Positions 53,110-63,067 are shown, numbered from the stretch's first letter. The stretch: 64,000 nucleotides of DNA from Oceanobacillus jeddahensis (GCF_000750635.1 NZ_CCDM010000007.1:62001-126000); one strand, 5' to 3'. Translations and numbers: made by a program. Notes: generated by a model from the letters alone, not told the origin.

Positions 53110-55011
53110 TTACTTTTTCCTATCTCGAATCTCTTTCTCCACTTTCCGCAGCGCTTTTTTAGATCCCCGCTCCAAATCATGCTGCATTTTCAGAGAATGA
53201 TAGTCCTCGAATAAAGTGTCCAGATCATAACCTGCCGGATATAAATCCTTCCCTTTGATCTCTAAAGAAAGCCGCTTGACATTCACCGTAAGCAGTTCAT
53301 TTTTATAAAAAACGGCTACATTATATTGTGAATCAACACTCTCATAGATAATCCCAAAATCATCATATTCCAACAGCTTTACCCGATCTCCTTTTTCATA
53401 CCCGGTAAATACAGTTGATTCCTGTTTCACTGTCTTCGGCTTACGAATCTTATTTTTGTTGACAGGCTCGAAATGATATTCTTTATTATTCATATAATCC
53501 TTCGCTTTTTGAAGAACTTGTTCTTTCATCTTCATTTTTCTGGAGATCCACAGCGCATTGCTTTCCCCCGATCTTCCCATAATCAATTTATACAGCGGCT
53601 CCAGTGTTTCACTATTAAATTGCATCGCAGCATTCATGAAGTCCGGATGCATTTCTGAAAAACGCTTGATTTCACCGTAATGGGTGGTAGCTACCGTAAT
53701 ACAGCCCATCTGATAAAATTCTTCTAAAATAGATATAGCAAGAGCTGCTCCCTCATTAGGCTCTGTTCCACTGCCAATCTCATCAAAGAGTACGATAGAA
53801 CGATGATTTGCCTGCTGCATAATCTCAGCTATATTTTGCATATGGGAGGAGAATGTACTTAGTGCATTTTCCATACTTTGATTATCGCCAATATCTACAA
53901 AAATGTTTTCAAATAAACTGATTTCCGTTTCCTTATTGGCCGTTATATGAAACCCTGACATCACAGATAATGTAAGTAGGCCAATCGTTTTTAACACAAC
54001 GGTTTTCCCGCCGGCATTGGGACCGGTGATAATCAAACTCCTGAAGTCTTCACCTATCTCAAAATTCAATGGCACTGCTTCGCCTGTTAACAGCGGATGT
54101 TTACAATCAATCAGCTTCAAATACCCATGATCATTCAACTTCGGCTCCAGGCCATCCGTCTGCTTACTAAATTTTGCTTTAGCAAACACCATATCATATT
54201 GACCAATCAATTCCATATTTATTTTCAACTCGCTGATATTCTCTAAAATCATTCCTGATAAGGTTGCTAAAATTTGATATTCTTCCATCTGCTCCTCTGC
54301 TTTTAGTACAGCAAGTTCATTATTTAATTTACTGACTGCAGCAGGTTCAATAAAAACTGTAGAACCTTTGGAAGATGTATCTACAATTATGCCATCGACA
54401 TGATGCTTATAAGCAGCTTTGATTGGAATCGTGTAACGCTCATCTTTTTTACTGATAAAAGCTTCCTGGATATATTTTTTATTCGCGCTGCTTTTCAAAA
54501 ATCGGTTTAAACGTTCTTCCATCTTTGCTTCAACAGCTTGGATGTTGTTTCGAATTCGTTTTAATTCTTTACTGGCTGCAGAATCAATTCGATTCCCTTT
54601 GACCGAAAAGTCAAGCTCTTCTTCTATACTTTGAAATACAGCCATTGAATTTGCATAAGAAGCTAAAACAGGTGCAAAAAATGCTTTATCGAGCATATAT
54701 TTTTTGATTTTCCGGCAGCCCCGGAGGAAATCAGATACATTTACTAAATCATCCGGCTGTAAGACGATTCCCTTCTCCAGATTTTGCATAATGTTTTCAA
54801 TGTTGGAAACGCCCAGGAAAGGAACACGGCTGTTCGTATTCAATACAGCCACCGCTTCTGTCGTTTCATTCAATCGACTTTTTACAATATTGATATTGGA
54901 ACTGGGTTTTAATGTATCCATTAATTGCTTTCCCAGCCCGCTGACACAATAGGATCTGATAATTTGTTTTAATTCGTTATATTGCAGTTTCTCAAAGGTT
55001 ATCTCATTCAT
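53110..55011 (-). CDS. MutS2-type ATPase without Smr domain
   Basis: A 633-residue protein. Residues 1-290 are the MutS2 core and clamp (QIIRSYCVSGLGKQLMDTL, IKAAYKHHVDGIIVDTSSKGSTVFIEP, a MutS2 signature). The ATPase has ITGPNAGGKTVVLKTIG (Walker A), MENALSTFSSHMQNI, RSIVLFDEIGSGTEPNEGA (Walker B) and TTHYGEIK. MutS2 of Bacillus subtilis has about 785 residues with a nuclease Smr domain; here the C-terminus ends with a KOW-like piece and basic helix and has no Smr. It is probably a paralogue of ribosome or DNA quality control. ATG follows AAAGGAGAACA. Confidence 0.87.
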   Translation of the reverse strand: MNEITFEKLQYNELKQIIRSYCVSGLGKQLMDTLKPSSNINIVKSRLNETTEAVAVLNTNSRVPFLGVSNIENIMQNLEKGIVLQPDDLVNVSDFLRGCRKIKKYMLDKAFFAPVLASYANSMAVFQSIEEELDFSVKGNRIDSAASKELKRIRNNIQAVEAKMEERLNRFLKSSANKKYIQEAFISKKDERYTIPIKAAYKHHVDGIIVDTSSKGSTVFIEPAAVSKLNNELAVLKAEEQMEEYQILATLSGMILENISELKINMELIGQYDMVFAKAKFSKQTDGLEPKLNDHGYLKLIDCKHPLLTGEAVPLNFEIGEDFRSLIITGPNAGGKTVVLKTIGLLTLSVMSGFHITANKETEISLFENIFVDIGDNQSMENALSTFSSHMQNIAEIMQQANHRSIVLFDEIGSGTEPNEGAALAISILEEFYQMGCITVATTHYGEIKRFSEMHPDFMNAAMQFNSETLEPLYKLIMGRSGESNALWISRKMKMKEQVLQKAKDYMNNKEYHFEPVNKNKIRKPKTVKQESTVFTGYEKGDRVKLLEYDDFGIIYESVDSQYNVAVFYKNELLTVNVKRLSLEIKGKDLYPAGYDLDTLFEDYHSLKMQHDLERGSKKALRKVEKEIRDRKK

Positions 55012-55856
55012 TTTTTGTTCTCCTTTACGTTATGCGTTGAAGTAATCAAATTCCTCTCCTGTTTAAAAGAGAGCATATGAATGAAGATACCTGCCCATTA
55101 GATTTCAATGTGTATCTTCTCATCCATTTTGAGAATGAATTTTATATCAATAAAAAAAGCCGCAGGGATACCGCAGCATTTTGACCATAATCATCCCCCT
55201 GTTATATTCATCTGTTTCAAAAAAGCAGGCAATACAACAGGACAAGACTATTATGATGAGGTGCTTATAAGTTCAGCAGGTATCTTCATAGGTTGAAATA
55301 AATACATTACAAATAAAGGGTCTATCCACCCTAATTATTTCCATATTTATTTCGTTTTAAATTATCCTATTTAGAACCTACTACAATACTCACACAGCAC
55401 ACTCCTTATTTATTTAAATAGCATTGAAATCTATCTTATGTACAGATAGTATACATAAGTTTGCCAGATCTGTAAATAGACTGACTAATCTCTAAATTAA
55501 ACAATGCTTCGAAACTGATTATCATTATTAAAACCGTTGACACGCATAAAACTAGGATTTTTCAGAAGCTGAATATTCATAAAAAAAGTGAGCTTGTAGA
55601 ATTCACTTTAAAAAATAATTTATTTGATCTTTCGTCTTAGCAAAAGAAGGTTATTATTATATATCGTTATATTGAATGATTTTTAATAGTGTCAGTTTGT
55701 TTGAATTTATAGGGGGTTATTTCCACCCCTGCCACCCTATCCACTATGTCTGAATAACGAAATAAATTTATTCCATTCACCTCATAATAATGGATAGGGA
55801 ATCCAACTTTTACATGCAAAAAGCCAGGATCAAAAAATCACCTGACTTTGCAGTAC
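55012..55856. other. 845-base gene-free stretch with inverted repeats
   Basis: No supportable gene on either strand. The 14-base ATGAAGATACCTGC at 55081-55094 is repeated inverted as GCAGGTATCTTCAT at 55276-55289, bordering a 209-base segment. A second pair, ATTTATTTCGTT near 55345 and AACGAAATAAAT near 55757, encloses about 420 bases that include several short CCACC/GGATAGG repeats. These look like decayed inverted-repeat elements rather than genes. Confidence 0.5.
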
Positions 55857-56767
55857 CTATTTTCTTATATTTAAAAAATGCGTTGCTGAAGGTACAAATC
55901 GAAAATTGGTACTTTTTAATTCCATTTCAACATTATTGCTGCTTAATGTTTTTATTAATTCATCCAAATATGGATAGGGCTCATTTTTAAAACCTGTCAG
56001 CGGATAAATTCGAATAACTCCATCTTTTTTAGCAATTCGAATCAGTTCGTTAATTGCTTTTAAATGGAAGTCATAATCAAACTGTTCCAAATATAAAACG
56101 AAACTTCATTCAGTGGGAGTTTTTCGACGCACAGGATGTGCTAGTGCAGACGTTGCGACAGGACGTCGCGAACTTAGTCTGCTTCCTTAATTCTCCCACT
56201 GAATTAGCCTAAGTGATTCAGGGAGGTAGCGCCCGTTATCTCCCGCCTATATAAATTTATTTTCGCTCTTTATTTTGTGGCGGGAGTTTTATGGGCGGTT
56301 CTCCGTGATAAAAATAAAAAGTGGTTACATACAATTAAAGAAAATGTTTCATCTTCAAATGGCAGTGATGGCAATGCTGCTGAAAAATACTTCTCTTCTT
56401 CAGCATAGCTTTCTAAAAACTGTTCGAAAGAATTTATTCTAATCTGATTATGAGATTCAATGCTTTCATAGGAATCCCATACAAAGAAATCCTTGATTTT
56501 ATCTATCTTTTCAGTTGCTATTTGGATTTCTCTACTACCAAAATCATTCATTCCCTCCAACGATAGGCTATAAAGCGGATCAACAGCTACTGCATCATAA
56601 CCTCGTTTACTTAATTCAGCCACAAATGAAGAAGCACCTGAAGCAACATCAAGAATTTTCCCTTTGTTTAATAATAGGTCATCGAGCATAAACATTTCCT
56701 TATACTCATTGAATGAACGGCATGTCATTGCAACACCTGTTTGTTCATAATATTTCGTTTCACTCAT
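55857..56767 (-). pseudogene. Class I SAM-dependent methyltransferase split by an element
   Basis: The 5' part (56767 down to 56313) encodes about 152 residues with the SAM-binding motif GKILDVASGASSFVAELSKRGYD and acidic loop VAVDPLY, ending ETFSLIVCNHFLFL. The 3' part (56092 down to 55857) encodes YLEQFDYDFHLKAINELIRIAKKDG onward, the rest of the Rossmann fold. Element copy 5 lies between them. Removing the element and one ATAAA restores NHFLFLYLEQFDYDFH in one frame, giving a protein of about 230 residues. ATG at 56767 follows GGAGAGC. The intact gene would methylate an unknown small substrate. Confidence 0.88.
56098..56307 (+). mobile_element. ATAAA-flanked element, copy 5 (210 bp), inside a methyltransferase gene
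   Basis: ATAAA repeats are at 56093-56097 and 56308-56312. It starts ACGAAACTTCATTCAGTGGG and ends GGTTCTCCGTG. It carries the left hairpin (TTCAGTGGGAG/CTCCCACTGAA), the GACAGGACGTCGCG core, GATTCAGGGAG and the nested right stems. Because the host gene can be reassembled exactly by removing the element and one ATAAA, this copy fixes the ends of the family. Confidence 0.92.
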
Positions 56768-57096
56768 CTCTCAGCTCTCCTTTTCTAAACTCTACTATCT
56801 CAACTCTGCTAAAATTTTGCAGGTTCATTATAATTTACATTAGGAATTTTTACAATTATTAATGAATTATTTACTAAAATAGGATAGCTATTTCCTTACG
56901 ATAACTTTTCGCATACATATTTCATGAACTTATTTTTTCTCTTTCATTACTCTTTTCAATCATTTTCGTTTTCCCACTATATCACTTTTCTCACTTACTA
57001 GCATCCAATCAAATAGACAAAAATGGTACATTTCATGTTTCTTAAATACCTTGCAGGGGTATAATATTTGTAGAGAGAAGAAAGGAGTTGGTTAAA
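56768..57096. other. Promoter region between methyltransferase relic and copper ATPase gene
   Basis: About 330 bases without a gene. It contains the copA/copB operator described separately near its right end. The rest is AT rich with no clear second feature. Confidence 0.6.
57046..57065 (+). promoter_or_regulatory. CsoR/CopY-like operator overlapping a -10 box
   Basis: ATACCTTGCAGGGGTAT is a partial dyad resembling copper-responsive CsoR operators (TACC..GGGGTA). It overlaps a TATAAT -10 box (57060-57065), so repressor binding would block transcription of the P-type ATPase gene 31 bases downstream. Confidence 0.65.
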
Positions 57097-59106
57097 ATGC
57101 ATGAACAACATCATCACAACCATCATGATGAACACAGTTCACATTCTCATCAACATCACCATGAACATATGATTGCAGATTTTAAAAAGCGGTTCTACAT
57201 TTCACTGGTACTAGCCCTGCCAATTATTCTGCTTTCAGATATGATCCAGTCTTTCTTTAATTATTCATTATCCTTTTCAGGGGACCATTGGATCGAACTG
57301 ATTCTGGCGTCCATTATTTTCTTTTATGGCGGCTGGCCTTTCTTAACAGGCGCTATTGATGAATTAAAACAAAAGTCTCCTGGAATGATGACCTTAATCG
57401 GTTTTGCGATTACCGTAGCTTATGTTTATAGCGCCGCAACCGTACTCGGACTGGAAGGTCACGATTTATTCTGGGAATTAGCAACATTAATTGTCATTAT
57501 GCTGCTGGGACATTGGGTGGAAATGAAATCGGTCAGCAAAGCCTCTGATTCTATGGAATCTTTAGTGGAGCTGATGCCACAAGAAGCAACAAAAATTGAT
57601 AAAGAAGGAAATACCGAAACTGTCCAAGTTTCAGAGCTTCAAAAAGGCGACCATGTGCTTATTAAACCCGGTGAAAAGATACCGGTTGATGGTATTATCT
57701 TGGATGGAAAATCCTCTGTCGATGAATCCATGCTTACAGGTGAATCCGTCCCTGTAGAGAAGGAAATCAAAGATGAAGCCATTGGGGGTTCTATTAATAC
57801 ATCGGGATCATTTACAATTGAAGTATCGAAAACAAGTGAAGAGGGTTATCTTTCCCAAGTTATCCAGCTTGTCAAAGAAGCTCAGGAAAGTAAGTCAAAA
57901 ACACAGCAACTATCCGATCGTGCAGCAAAACTATTGTTTTATGTTGCTGTAGCTGCAGGAATCATCACATTTATTGTTTGGCTTTCTCTTGGCTATGGTT
58001 TAGAGGAAGCAATGACACGAATGGTTACCGTCCTGGTTATTTCTTGTCCGCACGCACTGGGATTAGCTATTCCATTGGTAGTTGCCCGTTCTACTTATTT
58101 ATCCGCACAAAACGGATTGTTTATCCGAAATCGTGCCAGCTTTGAAGATGCAAGAAAAATTGACACGGTTGTATTTGATAAAACGGGAACGTTAACCAAA
58201 GGGGAATTTGCTGTAACAGATATTATTCCAAATGAGGGGATAACAGAAAAAGAGCTCTTGCAAAAAGCAGCTTCTATTGAATCACAGTCTGAACATCCGA
58301 TAGCCGCCGGAATTGTTGCTTCAGCTAAACAAGAGAATTTACGTTTAACGGCCCCTAAGACCTTTGATTCGATAACAGGCGCTGGCGTAAAAGCAAAATT
58401 AGAGGATAGCTGGCTTTTAGCAGTAAGTCCTGGATATATGAATAAAAACAATATTTCTTATGATACAGATACGTTTAAAAAGTTATCGGATGCCGGTAAA
58501 ACTGTTATTTTCGTTTTAGAGGAAGAACAATTTATTGGTATGATTGCACTTGCCGACCAAATCAAAGATTCTTCTAAAGAAGCTGTCAGCCGTTTGCATG
58601 AGCTTGGTATTGAAGCACAAATGCTGACTGGGGATAACCAAACCGTGGCTGATGGGGTTGCTAAAGAAATCGGTATTGATCATGTGATTGCAGAGGTGCT
58701 CCCAGATCAAAAAGCAGATCAAATTAAACAACTGCGAACAAATAAGAAAAGAACAGCCATGACTGGGGATGGAATTAATGACTCTCCTGCTTTAGCTACT
58801 GCGGACTTAGGTGTGGCAGTTGGCGCCGGAACAGATGTAGCAATGGAAACAGCAGATATTGTATTAGTTAATAGTAACCCGGTAGATGTTGTTTCCATTA
58901 TAGAGCTATCTCGCCTAACCTATCGGAAAATGATTCAAAATCTTTGGTGGGCAGCTGGCTACAATATTATTGCTATTCCATTAGCTGCAGGAATTTTAGC
59001 TCCTTGGGGTATTGTTTTAGACCCTGCTGTTGGTGCCATATTAATGTCACTCAGTACCATTATTGTAGCTTTCAATGCCAGATTATTGAAAACGAAAGAT
59101 GCTTAA
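57097..59106 (+). CDS. copB: Copper-exporting P-type ATPase, CopB type
   Basis: A 669-residue P1B ATPase. The N-terminus has a histidine-rich segment of about 25 residues ([18 protein letters not shown]) in place of a CxxC domain. The metal-site motif is CPH ([15 protein letters not shown]), typical of the CopB group, which exports Cu(I) or Cu(II). The phosphorylation motif is [10 protein letters not shown], the hinge is [11 protein letters not shown] and the actuator motif is TGES. ATG at 57097 follows AAAGGAGTTG. A copper-type operator precedes it. Confidence 0.93.
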   Translation: MHEQHHHNHHDEHSSHSHQHHHEHMIADFKKRFYISLVLALPIILLSDMIQSFFNYSLSFSGDHWIELILASIIFFYGGWPFLTGAIDELKQKSPGMMTLIGFAITVAYVYSAATVLGLEGHDLFWELATLIVIMLLGHWVEMKSVSKASDSMESLVELMPQEATKIDKEGNTETVQVSELQKGDHVLIKPGEKIPVDGIILDGKSSVDESMLTGESVPVEKEIKDEAIGGSINTSGSFTIEVSKTSEEGYLSQVIQLVKEAQESKSKTQQLSDRAAKLLFYVAVAAGIITFIVWLSLGYGLEEAMTRMVTVLVISCPHALGLAIPLVVARSTYLSAQNGLFIRNRASFEDARKIDTVVFDKTGTLTKGEFAVTDIIPNEGITEKELLQKAASIESQSEHPIAAGIVASAKQENLRLTAPKTFDSITGAGVKAKLEDSWLLAVSPGYMNKNNISYDTDTFKKLSDAGKTVIFVLEEEQFIGMIALADQIKDSSKEAVSRLHELGIEAQMLTGDNQTVADGVAKEIGIDHVIAEVLPDQKADQIKQLRTNKKRTAMTGDGINDSPALATADLGVAVGAGTDVAMETADIVLVNSNPVDVVSIIELSRLTYRKMIQNLWWAAGYNIIAIPLAAGILAPWGIVLDPAVGAILMSLSTIIVAFNARLLKTKDA

Positions 59107-59132
59107 GCTTAAGAAAAATTTTGATAGAAAGC

Positions 59133-59174
59133 AGGAAACGCAAATCAAAAACAATATTTGATTTGCGTTTTCCT
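59133..59174 (+). terminator. Terminator of copB
   Basis: GGAAACGCAAATCAAA pairs with TTTGATTTGCGTTTTCC and is followed by T-rich sequence. Confidence 0.85.
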
Positions 59175-59316
59175 TTTACATCATGTGAAATTATATTTCT
59201 TCAGATTTTCCAATCTTTAAGCGGGCGGAATAAACTTTTAGATCCCTCATTCTATTAAAAATACGCTTCATGGAACGAGTCGTGCTTATATGTTCAGGTC
59301 AACTGCAAAAACAAAT

Positions 59317-60654
59317 TTATCCCTTATCCGGATCAGCTTTATAACGAACTCCTTTTTGATACGTTGCTTCCTTAATCTCATCTGGAACCATGCTTCCACC
59401 AGTAGCCCAAATTAAATGTGTATCTTCTTCCGTTATTTTCGGATCATTTTGGACCACATAGGAAGGCCCCATTAACCCTGTTACGGCAGAAGGTTCAAGG
59501 TGAATACCCTCTGCGTCAACCATCTCTGCAACGAAGCGAAACATTTGCTCATCACTTACTGTATAGATTCCTTCCAGCAGCGGTTCCATCACTTTTCCAA
59601 CAAAACCAGAGGCTCTACCTACAGCTAAGCCGTCTGCTGCTGTTTGATTATCTAATCCAAAATCATGGACCGAAACTTCATTATGCAGCCTTGTCATCAT
59701 CCCTATTAGCATACATGGAGAATGGGTTGGTTCAGCAAAGTAACATTTTACTGCATCGCCAAAGATTACTTTTAAGCCAAAGGCAACACCGCCTGGTCCT
59801 CCACCAACACCACATGGTAAATAAACATGGAGCGGCTTTTCCGGGCTTACTTGAATTGCCTGTTCTTCTAATTGTTTTTTCAAACGAATCGCTGCCACCG
59901 TATATCCCAAAAATAGATCTGTGGAATTTTCATCATCTACAAAATAGCTCTTCGGATCATTTTCCGCTTCTTTTCTCCCCTGTTCCACAGCCTTACTATA
60001 GTCGGATGGATGCTCCACCACCTGCACGCCGCGCTCTCTTAGTAAATCCTTTTTCCACTGTTTTGCATCTGCAGACATATGGACAATCACATGAAAACCG
60101 AGCTTAGCGCTGATGACACCGATACTTAATCCTAAATTACCTGTAGAACCTACCAGAATGGTATATTGCGAAAAAAACTTCCGATACGTTTCTTCTGTAA
60201 GTTTGCTGTAGTCATCTTTTTCTGACAACAGATGATGCTCCTGCAATAACGTTTCTGCATGTTTAAGTACTTCATATATACCGCCTCTTGCTTTAATGGA
60301 CCCGGAAATAGGTAAATGACTGTCCAGCTTTATATAAAACGCACCTGGGATCTTTTGACCTGTAATGGTTTCTAATCGGGCTTTGATGTGATCCCCTTTT
60401 TTTAATGGTGATTCAATAATTCCTCCTGCATTCGCTGTTTCAGGATAGGCTTTTGATATAAAAGGCGCAAATCGCTTTAAGCGTGCTTCTGCATCTTGTA
60501 TATCCTCCAGCTGAAGCGGCTGTCCTTGTAATGCTTTTTTGCTTTCCACTGCATAAGGATTGCTCCAATAAAATGGTGCGCAATGGATGATAGGGCCGAG
60601 GTCTGGAAATTCGCTAATCCATTCCTCAATCGGTCTCCCTTTTACCGTTGTCAT
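59317..60654 (-). CDS. dsdA: D-serine dehydratase
   Basis: A 445-residue PLP enzyme that converts D-serine to pyruvate and ammonia. The PLP lysine is in [16 protein letters not shown] near residue 116, the PLP phosphate loop in [15 protein letters not shown], and [19 protein letters not shown] is the fold-type II signature block. The N-terminal PFYWSNPYA block is typical of DsdA. ATG at 60654 follows GAAGAGGTGAC. It is a single gene. It may detoxify D-serine or use it as carbon and nitrogen. Confidence 0.93.
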   Translation of the reverse strand: MTTVKGRPIEEWISEFPDLGPIIHCAPFYWSNPYAVESKKALQGQPLQLEDIQDAEARLKRFAPFISKAYPETANAGGIIESPLKKGDHIKARLETITGQKIPGAFYIKLDSHLPISGSIKARGGIYEVLKHAETLLQEHHLLSEKDDYSKLTEETYRKFFSQYTILVGSTGNLGLSIGVISAKLGFHVIVHMSADAKQWKKDLLRERGVQVVEHPSDYSKAVEQGRKEAENDPKSYFVDDENSTDLFLGYTVAAIRLKKQLEEQAIQVSPEKPLHVYLPCGVGGGPGGVAFGLKVIFGDAVKCYFAEPTHSPCMLIGMMTRLHNEVSVHDFGLDNQTAADGLAVGRASGFVGKVMEPLLEGIYTVSDEQMFRFVAEMVDAEGIHLEPSAVTGLMGPSYVVQNDPKITEEDTHLIWATGGSMVPDEIKEATYQKGVRYKADPDKG

Positions 60655-60744
60655 TAGCTTGTCACCTCTTCTTTGAAATGGTTATATTACGTATGATTAT
60701 AACATGATTTAATGAAAACAAATAACTTCATGACAGGTATCCAA

Positions 60745-61314
60745 TCACGTGTTGTCTCTATTCAGCCAATTTTCTCGTGTTAATTTCATATTAATAGAAT
60801 CAATCCATTCCCCTTCAAACTCTAATTCATTTTTATCGACACTTTCTTCCATAAAGCCCACTTTTTCATAAACATGCCTTGCTCTTGGATTAAATTCCAG
60901 AACACTTAAAGTCAACTGGTTAAGTGTCGTGTTTTTAAATATATAATCAATTATAAGCTGTGTTGCTTCTGTTCCCAAACCACGATCCCTTCCCTTTGGA
61001 CCAATAAGTACTCTAAAATTCATACTATGCTTGGCTTCATCATATAAATTAATGACTACTTCACCTACTAATATGCCTTGAGAAAGATCGACGATGGCGA
61101 GATCCAAACGATCGGTCTGTAACTCTCTTGTACGATACCAATCAACAATGGTTTCCTCTTCCTCAGCAAAATCAAAATCCATATCGCTGCCGGTTAATTT
61201 TAAAACTTCATAATCTGTTAAACATTCTTTGATAAAAGGAAAATCTTCTTCTTTAAAAGACCTGAGCATTACCTTTTCACCTTTCAATAGAGGTTTATCA
61301 CCTAAATCTATCAT
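60745..61314 (-). CDS. GNAT acetyltransferase, RimJ/YjcK-like
   Basis: A 189-residue protein of the RimJ-type GNAT group: KVMLRSFKEEDFPFIKEC at the start, MNFRVLIGPKGRDRGLGTEATQLIIDYIF (acetyl-CoA loop), LTLSVLEFNPRARHVYEKVGFMEE (closing signature). ATG at 61314 is preferred to one at 61347 because AAAGGGGGGAGGG precedes it. Members acetylate ribosomal protein N-termini or small amines; the substrate here is unknown. Confidence 0.84.
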   Translation of the reverse strand: MIDLGDKPLLKGEKVMLRSFKEEDFPFIKECLTDYEVLKLTGSDMDFDFAEEEETIVDWYRTRELQTDRLDLAIVDLSQGILVGEVVINLYDEAKHSMNFRVLIGPKGRDRGLGTEATQLIIDYIFKNTTLNQLTLSVLEFNPRARHVYEKVGFMEESVDKNELEFEGEWIDSINMKLTRENWLNRDNT

Positions 61315-61489
61315 TTTATCCCTCCCCCCTTTTTTATTAACATACACGCCAATGATCGCAATGCCACAATAAAGTCATTTCTTTTCATTCTACCATTTAT
61401 ATTTTACAAAATTTCGATATTTATTAAATTATAATATATACACAAATATTGTACGTTATAATAAAGATGATAAATCTATTATTAGAGGA

Positions 61490-61695
61490 TGTTCAAAAAG
61501 TCCAATAAAAATGACACGGCGAATTTCTGCGTTGACGTGTTATTTCCGATACTCACGTATTATAAAGCATACGCTCCGTTCGGAAATAACACGTCGCCTT
61601 AAACTTCCGACGAACAGGACGTGCTAGTGTCGGTGCTGCGACAGGACGTCGCGTTCTTAACCGACTTGATCCTATTTATCGAACTTTTTGAACAC
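61490..61695. mobile_element. 206-bp inverted-repeat element upstream of the SDR gene
   Basis: It is bordered by TGTTCAAAAAGT and its exact complement ACTTTTTGAACA (12-bp terminal inverted repeat). Inside, GACGTGTTATTTCCGA pairs with TCGGAAATAACACGTC, and a second block CAGGACGTGCTAGTG..GCGACAGGACGTCGCG is shared with element copy 5 at 56098-56307. It has no frame and lies 28 bases before the SDR start. The rest of the 61315-61723 region is AT rich without a gene. Confidence 0.8.
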
Positions 61696-61723
61696 GTACT
61701 ATTACTAAATTGGAGGCGATTTC

Positions 61724-62521
61724 ATGAAAAAGTTAGAGGGAAAAACTGCATTTATTACTGGTGCAGCAATGGGACTTGGAGAAGGAATTGCACATGTTTA
61801 TGCCAAGCATGGTGCGCAGTTAATGATTGTCGATATTAATCCTAAAGTAGAAGAGGTAGCAAAAGAAATTTCAAAAACATATGATGTAAAGGTTGAAACA
61901 CAAATTGTAGATGTTACCGATGTAGATTCCTGTAAAGCAGCTGCAAAGGAAGCCGTGAGCCGATTTGGTCAAATTGATGTATTGGCAGCAATTGCAGGTG
62001 TATGTAAATTAGGAGATTTCCTGGAAATGAGTGACGATGACCTTAATTTCCATATTGATGTAAATATTAAAGGCGTATGGAATACGACCAAAGCAGTCTT
62101 ACCATACATGCTTGAAAATGGCGGCGGCAATATTGTTGTGATGTCTTCGGTAACTGGAGATATTGTTGCTGACCCGGGTGAAGTAGCTTATGCACTTTCC
62201 AAAGCAGCATTAATCGGTTTTACTAAATCACTAGCTGTAGAGTACGCCGCTAAAAATATCCGTGTCAACGCCATGCAGCTGGGGTATGCTCGAACACCGA
62301 TGGCTGAAAGCATTGCGAGAACATCCAACCCGGATGATCCCGAATCTGTACTTACAGAGATGGCAACCGCTATTCCAATGCGACGTCTTGGCTTACCTAA
62401 AGAGGTTGGAGAGCTTGCAGCATTTTTAGGAAGTGATGAATCTAGCTACATGACAGGCGGTCAATATGTCATTGACGGAGGCAGCACCCTGCCGGAATCT
62501 GTTTCAGTAGGAATTGAATAA
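61724..62521 (+). CDS. ucpA: SDR-family oxidoreductase, UcpA-like
   Basis: A 265-residue short-chain dehydrogenase. The NAD(P)-binding motif is TGAAMGLGEGIAHVY (TGxxxGxG), the structural NNAG equivalent is IAGVCKLG, and the catalytic set is S (MSSVTGD) with YALSK (Tyr-xxx-Lys). The protein ends MTGGQYVIDGGST, usual for the classical group. It best matches UcpA. ATG at 61724 follows TTGGAGGCG. A 206-bp element lies directly upstream, so its promoter may be element-derived. The substrate is unknown. Confidence 0.85.
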   Translation: MKKLEGKTAFITGAAMGLGEGIAHVYAKHGAQLMIVDINPKVEEVAKEISKTYDVKVETQIVDVTDVDSCKAAAKEAVSRFGQIDVLAAIAGVCKLGDFLEMSDDDLNFHIDVNIKGVWNTTKAVLPYMLENGGGNIVVMSSVTGDIVADPGEVAYALSKAALIGFTKSLAVEYAAKNIRVNAMQLGYARTPMAESIARTSNPDDPESVLTEMATAIPMRRLGLPKEVGELAAFLGSDESSYMTGGQYVIDGGSTLPESVSVGIE

Positions 62522-62535
62522 GTGAAAGCATAGTA

Positions 62536-62578
62536 AAGGCACCTTGTTATTTATCTAATTTAACAAGGTGCCTAATTT
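62536..62578. terminator. Bidirectional terminator
   Basis: AAAGGCACCTTGTTA pairs with TAACAAGGTGCCT around an 11-base loop. It separates the SDR gene from the convergent small membrane protein gene. Confidence 0.88.
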
Positions 62579-62963
62579 ATTTTTTCATTGCTTTATAGAT
62601 AAAGTAACCAATAATACCGATCACAGCATAAACAGCAAAGAAGACAATAAATCCCCATAAGCCCATGACTGCATCTGCGAATTCCATGTTCCCGCGCTGC
62701 GTATATGCCTGCTGAATTTCCACGGCAAATACAAGGACAATCATCATAGTAAATGTATAAATAAATGCTAAAATAGCAATACTCCACTTTAATTTAGATA
62801 GAAGCTTAAATAAAATATAGACAAAGAAGAATGTAACAATACCCAGAATACCGAAAATCCAGAAATGCAATTCTTTATCTGTCATATTCGAACCAAATGT
62901 ACTGGCGATAATATCATGAATATCATTGATTAAATCTACAATTAGCATAATTGCTTCTCTCAT
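62577..62963 (-). CDS. Small membrane protein, 128 aa, unknown family
   Basis: A 128-residue protein with three hydrophobic helices (FWIFGILGIVTFFFVYILFKLL, WSIAILAFIYTFTMMIVLVFAV, LWGFIVFFAVYAVIGIIGYFIY) and an N-terminal amphipathic stretch. ATG at 62963 follows AAAGGAGCCCG. It resembles short holin-like or envelope proteins of Bacillaceae but I cannot name a family. It is a single gene. Confidence 0.68.
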   Translation of the reverse strand: MREAIMLIVDLINDIHDIIASTFGSNMTDKELHFWIFGILGIVTFFFVYILFKLLSKLKWSIAILAFIYTFTMMIVLVFAVEIQQAYTQRGNMEFADAVMGLWGFIVFFAVYAVIGIIGYFIYKAMKK

Positions 62964-63067
62964 AACGGGCTCCTTTCTCTATATTAATTATTGGAAAATT
63001 TATAGCGTTTTGTTCCCCGTCGTTTCTACACACGATAAATTCTGATTAAAAACATACTTATGCAGCA

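Noticed and set aside
55108-55296. 62-codon plus-strand frame in the long gene-free region
   Set aside because: No ribosome binding site, no domain, and it spans an inverted-repeat segment.
14517-56307. Idea that the ATAAA family is an IS200/IS605-derived (hairpin-ended) element
   Set aside because: Those elements do not duplicate the target, whereas the methyltransferase copy shows an exact 5-bp duplication. The subterminal hairpins remain suggestive, so the mechanism is open.
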